A stretch of 32,482 nucleotides of DNA from Candidatus Hydrogenedentota bacterium (GTDB lineage Bacteria; Hydrogenedentota; Hydrogenedentia; Hydrogenedentales; Hydrogenedentaceae). Made by a program: the position numbers and the translations under genes. The notes beneath the pieces are model-generated. The model was given only the letters and a program-made list of their open reading frames with translations, searched no databases and was not told the origin of the DNA. Numbering within the stretch: the first letter of the stretch is position 1; every line of letters begins with the position of its first letter. Location of the stretch: positions 1-32,482 of the forward strand of contig JAOAHN010000027.1 of NCBI GenBank assembly GCA_026415215.1. The letters are read 5' to 3'. Below are positions 25,767 to 32,482 of the stretch, in pieces.

Positions 25767-27101
25767 CTATTCACTCAATAAAAAACCCGCTACGCACGCA
25801 GTAGAAAAACAAGCCAAAGTGCCTGCAATAAATGCCTTTACGCTCATATTTGCAATCTCGCTTCTTCTACGAGGAGCCAAAGCAGAGATACCTCCTATCA
25901 TTATTCCTAAACTTCCCGGATTAGCAAACCCACACAAAGCATATGTAGCTACAGTAATCGTTCTCTTCTCAACTATACCGTTTGCTATTAAGTCTTGAAA
26001 CTTCTGATATGCGAGAAATTCGTTAAAAATAGATTTTATTGCCAGAAGCTCAGAAAATATATAAACATCTTCATGTCTAACTCCCAACAAATAAGCAAAC
26101 GGGAGAAAAAGATAACTCAATACCGAACTTAAAGATCTTCCCACTATCGATTGGCTAACAGTATCAAAAAGATGTATCAAACCCACAAAAACTATTAACA
26201 TAGCTCCTACATTCAATGCCATTGTCAATCCCAAACTCGCTCCTTGTGATGCTGCGTCAAAAATATTTCTTGTATCCACCTGAATAGTTACTCCCCTCAC
26301 ATCTGCAGTCCTCGGAAACTCCCTCTCAGGAATAAGTATTTTTGCAAAAGCAATAGCAGAAGGAGCACTCAAAATAGACGCTGTAATTAGATGACCTGGT
26401 TCTGCACCGAAATTAGCATAAGCCACCATCACACTTGCGGCAATAGTAGCTAAGAATGCCGTCATTATCGTAAACAATTCTGAACGCGTCATATCCTCTA
26501 TGTATCCTTTTACAGCGGTCATCGATTCTATTCCGAGAAACACTAATAATGCTGTGGTAAAAGTTTCCGCTCCTGATGTTTTCATAGACCTTTGCATTAA
26601 TCTCGCAAACGCCTTCACAAAAAATTGAATCACACCTAAATGCTGAAGGATTGCAGAACACGCTGAAACAAATATAATAACCGGTAGCACTTTAAAAGCC
26701 ACCACCGCACTGACTACAAAAGGCTCAACACTGACCATCTTCCCAGCAGTATCCTGAACGATTGCCCTATCTAAAATAAAGAAATCTGATAAGTTCCCGA
26801 AAAGAAACTTTGCACCCGCACTACTTGCCTCGGTAATCAAGTCAAAACCTTTCTTAATCCATTCAAAGAAATAAATCCCTATCTTAGGCGATATCTGCGT
26901 CAAACCTAAACTGCCGAGAAAATGATTTGGCAAAAAAACTAACAAATCCGCCCTTAGAAGCAATACACCCAAGAAAAATTGAAGCCCTATTCCCCATCCA
27001 ACTACTCGTAAATTTATCTTACCCCTATCTTCACTTAGAAAATAGGCCAAAGCAAGGAAAACCATAAGGCCCAACAAACTAATGATTCTATATACACCCA
27101 T
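25767..27101 (-). CDS. Concentrative nucleoside transporter-family (NupC/CNT) permease
   Basis: The 444-aa inner-membrane protein carries the CNT arrangement: an N-terminal segment (RIISLLGLMVFLALAYFLS, about 5-23), GWGIGLQFFLGVLLLR (35-50), AGAKFLFGNLSDFF (95-109, the CNT G-x-x-F-x-F-G motif), FVVSAVVAFKVLPVIIFVSACSAILQHLGV, and GYIEDMTRSELFTIMTAFLATIAASVM, followed by ASILSAPSAIAFAKILIPE (241-259). CNT transporters drive nucleosides inward with sodium or protons. The nucleobase-contacting loop that usually reads G-Q/M-T-E-A-P is GIESMT here and appears one residue shorter, with Glu192 kept, so the substrate may not be an ordinary nucleoside. thiD follows immediately, which suggests a pyrimidine or thiamine-precursor substrate, as inference only. 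A DUF6141-like gene precedes it within 28 bases. Confidence 0.85.
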   Translation of the reverse strand: MGVYRIISLLGLMVFLALAYFLSEDRGKINLRVVGWGIGLQFFLGVLLLRADLLVFLPNHFLGSLGLTQISPKIGIYFFEWIKKGFDLITEASSAGAKFLFGNLSDFFILDRAIVQDTAGKMVSVEPFVVSAVVAFKVLPVIIFVSACSAILQHLGVIQFFVKAFARLMQRSMKTSGAETFTTALLVFLGIESMTAVKGYIEDMTRSELFTIMTAFLATIAASVMVAYANFGAEPGHLITASILSAPSAIAFAKILIPEREFPRTADVRGVTIQVDTRNIFDAASQGASLGLTMALNVGAMLIVFVGLIHLFDTVSQSIVGRSLSSVLSYLFLPFAYLLGVRHEDVYIFSELLAIKSIFNEFLAYQKFQDLIANGIVEKRTITVATYALCGFANPGSLGIMIGGISALAPRRRSEIANMSVKAFIAGTLACFSTACVAGFLLSE

Positions 27102-27129
27102 CTTCGATAACCTCAGAAGCTACTCCCAA

Positions 27130-27708
27130 CTATAAGGATTTATCACTAAAGTAAATCTCTTGTGCTCGGTTAACAGAAGTCATTAGTTTCCCTAATCTTT
27201 GAGTTCCCAATACGATTTTCTTTCCACCTTTTCTTAACTCCACACAATGATTTCCACTCACCGTATATGCCCAAGAGTTAAAGTTCCAACGGAGCCCCCA
27301 TCCTCCATACTCAATTATCGGACGATATTTCCTACCCACTATCTCCTCTATACTATCCCAAGGTATGTGCCTATACTTCAAATGAAATGGGAAATACCTT
27401 ATATATATCCCACTCGGATAAATCCGAGTTTCAAGCGAAGTAATTGAAAACAAATACATAATAATCACTGGAATACCAATTGCCCATACCGCAATCAAAA
27501 TAAGCCCTAAATCTGATATAGGTTTGTCTCCCCAAGGTTCCTTGAAAATAATCTGTTTCACAATCCCATACCCAAACACTATGGACTCAATCACTACAAT
27601 AGCTATCAACAGACCCCAAAGCCAGTATTGAGTAAACTTCTGAATCTCCTGATATAAGAGATCCTCATCTTTAGGAAGTTCGGTAGTGGATACTTTTAAA
27701 CATTGCAT
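27130..27708 (-). CDS. DUF6141-like membrane protein
   Basis: The 192-aa protein has two membrane helices (about 30-52 and 66-88) followed by a compact soluble domain. The motif order EIQKFTQYWLWGLL, TRIYPSGIYIRYFPFH, and YRPIIEYGGWGLRWN followed by AYTVSGNHCVELRKGGKKIVLGTQR matches my memory of the DUF6141 family, whose function is unknown. The domain after the helices resembles a PH-like fold (bacterial PH domains often have beta strands ending in 'GTQ'), which is weak inference. It appears to head a minus-strand operon with the CNT-type permease and thiD. No clear Shine-Dalgarno site is seen before the ATG, so the start is less certain. Confidence 0.6.
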   Translation of the reverse strand: MQCLKVSTTELPKDEDLLYQEIQKFTQYWLWGLLIAIVVIESIVFGYGIVKQIIFKEPWGDKPISDLGLILIAVWAIGIPVIIMYLFSITSLETRIYPSGIYIRYFPFHLKYRHIPWDSIEEIVGRKYRPIIEYGGWGLRWNFNSWAYTVSGNHCVELRKGGKKIVLGTQRLGKLMTSVNRAQEIYFSDKSL

Positions 27709-27792
27709 AACTAAAAGCTTATAATTAAAAATCTTAATCTAATTGGATTATATTATAATATTTTTACCTGCACATCATTAAAAGATTATAAG

Positions 27793-27866
27793 ATGTGATT
27801 AAAATTGACTTCTCACAGAAATCTTAATTATTATGAAAAACATATATACTAAATTTCTAATCACAT
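27793..27866. repeat. 9-bp inverted repeat flanking the LysM/GH3-like promoter
   Basis: ATGTGATTA (27793-27801) and its exact reverse complement TAATCACAT (27858-27866) enclose 56 bases that contain the TTGACT/TATTAT promoter. Further TCACA copies occur at 27813-27817. The arms are too far apart for a normal hairpin but could be paired operator sites. It lies between divergent genes. Confidence 0.45.
27805..27834 (+). promoter_or_regulatory. Sigma70-type promoter for the LysM/GH3-like gene
   Basis: TTGACT (27805-27810) and TATTAT (27829-27834) are 18 bases apart, each one base from consensus. Transcription would begin near 27841, about 43 bases before the GTG start. Confidence 0.55.
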
Positions 27867-27883
27867 AATTGGAGGGTTCAACT

Positions 27884-30163
27884 GTGGAAACTTCTAACAT
27901 GAACATACAAGTGTACAAAAAACCTTCTCCAATCAAACCAATAATGCTATTTCTCGTCGGCATTATCGTAGGAATAGCGTTAACCTATATCTTTTTCCAG
28001 ATTTATTCTCCAACATTAAAGACAGAACCAACAGTAACTCAATTAGCTCCTGCCAAAACCGAGACCGCTACCACTCAGCCCACCCCTGAAAAAACCCCTC
28101 CTATCCCCACCACCCCCAATATACCACCATACAGTATAGACAAAATATCTCCCCTCATAATAACAATTGACATGGATAAATATACCCAAGACACACTAAA
28201 CCTGCTTAACAGGATTAAACCTTTCGCAGTGAGAATCATTAGTTCCTCAGATTCTTTCAAATACAACAAATATTTAGAAATTGCCAAAACACTATCTAAC
28301 ACTCTTCAAAAAGAAAACCAAGGCTTACCTTTAATTGCTGTGGACAGTGAGCTCCTATTCTTGAAAGCTTTACCACAATTTGAAGTCCAACCCACAATTG
28401 CCCAGCTGAGAGAAGAAATAGACCCAAACAAAATTATTGAAGCAGGGGAAAACTACGCCAGAACTGCCCGAAGCTTGGGTATAAGAATGATTATAGGCCC
28501 AATGATAGAACTATTCGTGCCAGGAAAATCCGATGAAAGTAAGAAAGATTTATACTTCAGCGATTCTACCGAGATACTGCAACTCGCAGGATTATCCTTT
28601 GTAAAAGGACTTATAAAAGGGGGTGTAATCCCTGTAGTAAAAACCTTTCCAGCAAAAACCATAGCAGAAAAAAAAGAAGTAGATGGAAGAATCATCCTAA
28701 CCCTTGAGACTCCTTACAATGAAGGTGATATAAACCAAGCTATATCGATGCTCGCAACATGGCTTTTCCCTTTCTCTGAGTCCGCTCGCGAAAGTGTATC
28801 TGCAATCCTTGTATCTCACACTGCTATCCCTATTCTTCAACAAGAGTCACCCATACAACCTTGTTCAGTATCTGAAAAAATTATTCGAGGCCTAATAAGA
28901 GACAAATGGAAATACGATGGATTGCTCATAGCCGAAGACTTAGCCGAGTACCCTCTAACGCAGGGAGAAAACTTCTCAGATGTATCACTTAAAATGATAG
29001 GCGTCGGCATCGATATATTATCTACTTCACTTACTGATGAAGCGGAATTAGTGAAGACTATCGAGTTGATCAGAAATAACCTAACTGAAGAAGCTAAAAA
29101 CAAAATAAATTTGAGATTATCCTCAGCCCTCTCCAAAATACATCCTATTGAAACCGATATAAGATACTATCAACCTCCAGCTCAGCCTGAGCCAACACTA
29201 ATTGCAAAACAGGAAACTCCAGATATAACGCCTCAACCCCCTTCTCCCTCGCTCAAACCAGAAACCGAAATTCCACCACCTGACCAAAAAACTGACCAAT
29301 CTACCGAAACGGCAGAAAAAATAACTGAGTCTCCTCAGCCTGCACAGTTAGAGTCACCTCCATCCACAGAAATAACTTCACCAGCAGAAACTCCCCAACC
29401 CCCAGAGACGAAGGAGCCTGAATCTAAAATTCAGCCTCCAGCAAATACTGAAGAAACAAGTAAACCTGATGTAGAACAAACTAACATACCTCAATCCCCA
29501 CCACCTCAAGAAACTCCTAAGCCTACAACACAAGGAGAAAAGATCTCTCCACCACCCTCTTCTCCAAAGCCACAAGAAAAAGTTACTCCGTCAGCACAAC
29601 AAAAAACTACTTTACCATCCCCCCCTCCCAACACTAAGCCCATACTGCATAAGATATCCCCTGGGGATACACTATTCAGTGTAGCCAGAAGATACGGTGT
29701 AACTCCGAAGGAAATAATAAGTTGGAATAACATCGACAATCCTAATCTAATAAAGCACGGTTTTAAGTTAACTATCTATGTCCCTGAGGGCACAACTCCC
29801 ACTCAGCAACAGGCTCAACCCACTCCTAAAACTACTGAACCACCTAAACCTCAACCACCAGTATTAGAACCTATGTCTATTCCCTCAGAAAGTACTCCGT
29901 CTGTTCCACAACCTCAACCTGAAAAACCGCCCTCCGAAACTCCTACCGCCACAACTCAAGAATATCAACAACCAACCCAATCGCCTCAAGAAACCATAAT
30001 ATATACAGTGAAACACGGAGATACTTTAGATACTATCTCACGAGACTTTCGGGTATCAAAGGAAGAAATTATTCGAATGAACAACCTTAAAAAACCCTAC
30101 ATACTCCCTGCTGGGAGAAAACTAAGGATTCCCAAAATTCCCAAAGTAGGATTTAACCAATAA
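27884..30163 (+). CDS. Membrane-anchored protein with degenerate GH3/NagZ-like domain and two LysM domains
   Basis: From the GTG at 27884 (GGAGG at 27871-27875, 8 bases away) the product is 759 aa. A membrane segment (about 20-42, IMLFLVGIIVGIALTYIFF) anchors it, with the rest outside. Residues about 84-420 follow the GH3 N-terminal barrel of NagZ-type N-acetylhexosaminidases in order: GLPLIAVDSE, ARSLGIRMIIGPMIE, LAGLSFVKGLIKGGVIPVVKTFP, SAILVSHTAIP, and DGLLIAEDLAEYPL. Key residues are lost: the K-H-F-P-G-H motif reads KTFPAKT with no D-S-H loop, and the nucleophile Asp position (S-D-D-L or T-D-A-L) reads AEDL with Glu351. It is therefore likely inactive as a hydrolase. A Pro/Thr/Glu-rich stretch (about 430-585) and two LysM domains (about 587-636 and 706-752) follow. 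Binding of peptidoglycan or its fragments is inference. Confidence 0.78.
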   Translation: METSNMNIQVYKKPSPIKPIMLFLVGIIVGIALTYIFFQIYSPTLKTEPTVTQLAPAKTETATTQPTPEKTPPIPTTPNIPPYSIDKISPLIITIDMDKYTQDTLNLLNRIKPFAVRIISSSDSFKYNKYLEIAKTLSNTLQKENQGLPLIAVDSELLFLKALPQFEVQPTIAQLREEIDPNKIIEAGENYARTARSLGIRMIIGPMIELFVPGKSDESKKDLYFSDSTEILQLAGLSFVKGLIKGGVIPVVKTFPAKTIAEKKEVDGRIILTLETPYNEGDINQAISMLATWLFPFSESARESVSAILVSHTAIPILQQESPIQPCSVSEKIIRGLIRDKWKYDGLLIAEDLAEYPLTQGENFSDVSLKMIGVGIDILSTSLTDEAELVKTIELIRNNLTEEAKNKINLRLSSALSKIHPIETDIRYYQPPAQPEPTLIAKQETPDITPQPPSPSLKPETEIPPPDQKTDQSTETAEKITESPQPAQLESPPSTEITSPAETPQPPETKEPESKIQPPANTEETSKPDVEQTNIPQSPPPQETPKPTTQGEKISPPPSSPKPQEKVTPSAQQKTTLPSPPPNTKPILHKISPGDTLFSVARRYGVTPKEIISWNNIDNPNLIKHGFKLTIYVPEGTTPTQQQAQPTPKTTEPPKPQPPVLEPMSIPSESTPSVPQPQPEKPPSETPTATTQEYQQPTQSPQETIIYTVKHGDTLDTISRDFRVSKEEIIRMNNLKKPYILPAGRKLRIPKIPKVGFNQ

Positions 30164-30313
30164 GCACATATCATTAATCCACTGAATATTAGAACTCCTC
30201 TCTCATCAATTTACTATAAGTTATTTGAAATTTTATAATCCTATTGGATACAGTTTTATATACCTTACATGGCAGGAAACTTATTAAGGCAATACCTATA
30301 AAGGAGTTTAAAT

Positions 30314-31225
30314 ATGCTTACAAGTGATGATTTATCTCGCAGAAGGTTCTTATACGCAAGTGGCTCTTTCGTATTAGGAGCTACACTCACGAAAAACATA
30401 GTATCCGCCTCCTCCGAAAATTCTCTCCCCTTCTCCCCATTAAAAAAAGCTATTCAGTGGTCTAATCTACCCAAAAATAAATCTGAAATGGAAAGATGTG
30501 AGATCGCGAAAAGATGTGGGTTTGACGGCATTGAACTTCCTCCCATAGAAGATGCTGTCGAAATTGAAAAAATCCTCGATGCGGTAAAGAAAAATGGACT
30601 TACCATCCATTCAATTATCTACGGGGGATGGGATAAACCCTTATCTCACCCCGACCCCTCAATAGCCGAGGAGGGTAAAAAGAGAATAATAAAAAATCTT
30701 AAATTAGCAAAGCAGGTAGGTGCTGATACTCTGTTACTCGTACCTGCTGTCGTAAATGAAAGGGTGAGATATAAAGAAGCATGGGAAAGGTCAACCAAGC
30801 ATATAAAAGAGTTGATCCAATCTGCAGAAGAAAACAATGTTGTAATAGCAGTTGAAAATGTATGGAATAAATTTTTACTAAGCCCATTAGAGTTCTGTGA
30901 ATACATAGACCAGTTTAACAGTCCCTATGTACGAGCATACTTCGATATCGGAAATGTAGTAATATTCGGTTATCCGGAGGATTGGATCCGTACCCTGAGC
31001 AACAGAATAGTCAAAATTCATGTAAAAGACTTCAAACGAAATGGTTATCAATGGAGTTCGCTTCCTTACGAAGGTGATGTAAACTGGTCAGAAGTTAGAA
31101 AAGCATTACACGAAGTAAATTACAAAGGATGGATAACTGAAGAATTCCCCGGTGGAGATGAGAATTACCTCAAAGAACTCTCACACAGAATGGATCTCTT
31201 CATTCAGGGTAAAGAAAAAGTGTAA
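30314..31225 (+). CDS. Tat-exported sugar phosphate isomerase/epimerase-like TIM-barrel protein
   Basis: The 303-aa protein begins with a twin-arginine signal: SRRRFL at 8-13 followed by a hydrophobic stretch (LYASGSFVLGATL). The rest is an AP-endonuclease-2/xylose-isomerase-like barrel, with candidate metal ligands Glu181 (VAVENVWN), Asp211 (YFDIGN), His236 (KIHVKD) and Glu276/277 (TEEFPGG). EIAKRCGFDGIELP and QVGADTLLLVPA are typical of this group of secreted saccharide isomerases or epimerases in glycan-degrading bacteria. The substrate is unknown. AAAGGAG precedes the ATG at about 8 bases. A 150-base gap separates it from the LysM gene; a TATAAT at 30234-30239 is there, but no convincing -35 at the right spacing. 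Confidence 0.85.
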   Translation: MLTSDDLSRRRFLYASGSFVLGATLTKNIVSASSENSLPFSPLKKAIQWSNLPKNKSEMERCEIAKRCGFDGIELPPIEDAVEIEKILDAVKKNGLTIHSIIYGGWDKPLSHPDPSIAEEGKKRIIKNLKLAKQVGADTLLLVPAVVNERVRYKEAWERSTKHIKELIQSAEENNVVIAVENVWNKFLLSPLEFCEYIDQFNSPYVRAYFDIGNVVIFGYPEDWIRTLSNRIVKIHVKDFKRNGYQWSSLPYEGDVNWSEVRKALHEVNYKGWITEEFPGGDENYLKELSHRMDLFIQGKEKV

Positions 31226-31365
31226 TAAATTTAATCCCGAGGGGAATACACCTTTTTTCTCCACTACCACTTCCTGGTTCAACGACTAACCGAGCCTGAA
31301 TTAATTTTAGAATAATTAAAGAGAAAATGGTAAACTAAAACTCATCAAAGTAAAAATGCTTTGCT

Positions 31366-31374
31366 TGATATAAT
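31366..31374 (+). promoter_or_regulatory. Extended -10 promoter for the methyltransferase gene
   Basis: TGATATAAT is an exact extended -10 (TG-n-TATAAT). No good -35 is seen, which extended -10 promoters can tolerate. The predicted start near 31381 leaves a leader of only about 17 bases. Confidence 0.4.
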
Positions 31375-31397
31375 ACTATACGCGAAAAAAATATACC

Positions 31398-32482
31398 ATG
31401 ATAAAAACCTATCATAAAATAATTATCGGTGATTCTCGAAAAATGCATGAAGTTCCTGATAAAAGCATCCATCTTATAATAACTTCTCCTCCGTACTGGC
31501 AACTTAAGGACTACGGAGACAAAAACCAAATTGGTTTTAATGATACTTACGAGGAATATATTAACAACCTAAATCTTGTCTGGAAGGAGTGTTTTAGAGT
31601 ATTACATGATGGATGCCGACTTTGTATTAACATTGGGGATCAGTTTGCGCGCTCAGTCTACTATGGTAGATACAAGGTGATACCTATCAGGACAGAAATT
31701 ATCAAATTCTGTGAAACAATTGGGTTCGATTATATGGGTGCTATAATCTGGCAGAAACCCACTACAATGAATACGACAGGCGGGGCTACAGTTATGGGAA
31801 GTTTTCCCTACCCGAGGAACGGTATCATAAAGATTGATTACGAATTTATACTAATCTTCAAAAAACCAGGAAATCCACCTAAGACCAGCAAAGAAACTAA
31901 AGAAGCATCTAAATTAACAAAAGAAGAGTGGAACAAATATTTCTCAGGGCACTGGGAATTCAACGGAATACGACAAACAGAGCACTTAGCAATGTTTCCT
32001 GAAGAACTTCCCAAAAGACTAATAAAGATGTTCAGCTTCATTGGAGAAACAGTGTTAGACCCATTCTTAGGAAGTGGGACAACTTCTTTAGCTGCAAAGA
32101 ATCTTGGTAGGAATTCTATAGGTTACGAAATTAATAAAGCTTTCCTTCCCATTATTAAGAATAAACTCCACATTGATGAGCCGCTTATTATAGAAGATGC
32201 GACTATAGAGATCATAGAGCAGAAACCTCAAAAGGTTGATTGGGATGATGAAATAGAAAAACTCCCATATATTTTCGTTGATAAAATAAAGTTCGATAAG
32301 AAAGTAGACCCTAAACTTTTAAACTTTGGTTCAAGGATTGGACTGAACCACAATGACAAAACAAATAAAGTTGAATACTACCAAGTCAAAGAAGTTATAT
32401 CTCCTCATCTACTAATCTTAAATAATGGACTAAAAATCAGACTCATAGGTATAAAAGTCAAGCCCGAAACGAAAGAAGAAGC
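31398..32482 (+). CDS. DNA methyltransferase (SPPY type), 3' end cut by window edge, possible SNase-like extension
   Basis: The frame from the ATG at 31398 is open for 361 codons to the window end. The catalytic motif IV is TSPPYW (29-34) and the SAM-binding motif I is DPFLGSGTTSLA (221-232), in the beta-class order (IV before I). The TSPPY form is commonest in N4-cytosine methyltransferases, though N6-adenine cannot be excluded. The motifs GCRLCINIGDQFAR and GAIIWQKPTT are typical of this class. After about residue 260 a different segment begins, and residues about 338-356 (LLILNNGLKIRLIGIKVKP) resemble the first strands of an SNase/OB-type domain (V-R-L-I-G-I-D). No Shine-Dalgarno site is seen before the ATG. 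No restriction nuclease gene is visible inside the window; a partner could lie beyond the right edge, or the fused domain could itself be the nuclease. Confidence 0.85.
   Translation, partial: MIKTYHKIIIGDSRKMHEVPDKSIHLIITSPPYWQLKDYGDKNQIGFNDTYEEYINNLNLVWKECFRVLHDGCRLCINIGDQFARSVYYGRYKVIPIRTEIIKFCETIGFDYMGAIIWQKPTTMNTTGGATVMGSFPYPRNGIIKIDYEFILIFKKPGNPPKTSKETKEASKLTKEEWNKYFSGHWEFNGIRQTEHLAMFPEELPKRLIKMFSFIGETVLDPFLGSGTTSLAAKNLGRNSIGYEINKAFLPIIKNKLHIDEPLIIEDATIEIIEQKPQKVDWDDEIEKLPYIFVDKIKFDKKVDPKLLNFGSRIGLNHNDKTNKVEYYQVKEVISPHLLILNNGLKIRLIGIKVKPETKEE

Noticed and set aside
27794..27817. CRP-like TGTGA...TCACA site
   Set aside because: The two half-sites are separated by 14 bases rather than the 6 required, and no CRP-type regulator is known here.
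31226..31262. Terminator after the sugar-isomerase-like gene
   Set aside because: TCCC-GAG-GGGA forms only a 4-bp stem and the T-run is several bases away, so it is too weak to call.
1..32482. CRISPR arrays, insertion sequences, prophage or integration sites
   Set aside because: No regularly spaced direct repeats, transposase-like proteins, terminal inverted repeats or phage genes were seen anywhere in the window.

Overview
The window reads as a chromosomal segment of an AT-rich, diderm (Gram-negative-type) bacterium. Evidence for two membranes is the lysS-linked lolC/E-lolD lipoprotein exporter, a membrane-anchored SurA/PpiD-type foldase, and several secreted or periplasmic enzymes (a GH2 glycosidase, an alpha/beta hydrolase, a Tat-exported sugar-isomerase-like protein and two LysM proteins). 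The mix of GH2, esterase and Tat-exported TIM-barrel proteins resembles little-cultured saccharolytic diderm lineages, but no rRNA or phylogenetic marker comparison was possible and I do not assign a phylum. Shine-Dalgarno sites (GGAG/AGGAGG) are clear before many genes, and TTG and GTG starts are frequent.

Layout. 1-2698 (minus): a PpiD/SurA-like foldase followed by a pabB-type chorismate-binding enzyme that runs off the left edge. 2816-3811 (plus): a secreted alpha/beta hydrolase. 3831-4325 (minus): queF. 4326-4748 is a non-coding promoter region with a perfect 13-bp tandem duplication. 4749-8016 (plus): a glyoxalase II-like metallo-hydrolase and a large secreted protein with three LysM repeats. 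8060-12722: divergent metF and cobalamin-dependent metH, which together make methylfolate and methionine. 12786-14558 (minus): a secreted GH2 glycosidase.

14661-24894 (plus) is an 11-gene tightly packed core block: rpsB, tsf, pyrH, frr, uppS, cdsA, prfB, lysS, lolC/E, lolD and a DUF89 phosphatase. It joins translation, UMP supply, undecaprenyl-PP and CDP-diacylglycerol synthesis, and lipoprotein export. It is preceded by a good sigma70-type promoter and a leader that can fold into a 12-bp hairpin plus a three-way junction. 24922-27708 (minus) is a probable operon of a DUF6141-like membrane protein, a CNT/NupC-type transporter and thiD, suggesting pyrimidine or nucleoside uptake linked to thiamine-precursor phosphorylation.

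27884-31225 (plus) holds a membrane-anchored protein with a GH3/NagZ-like domain that seems to have lost its catalytic residues plus two LysM domains, then a Tat-exported sugar isomerase/epimerase-like protein. 31398 to the right edge is a DNA methyltransferase (SPPY type) with a C-terminal extension resembling the start of an SNase-like fold.

Most of the window is ordinary housekeeping sequence. The points of most interest are the two LysM proteins carrying apparently degenerate glycosidase-like domains, the structured rpsB leader, the NupC-variant/thiD pairing and the methyltransferase fusion. No tRNA, rRNA, CRISPR array, insertion sequence or prophage was seen.
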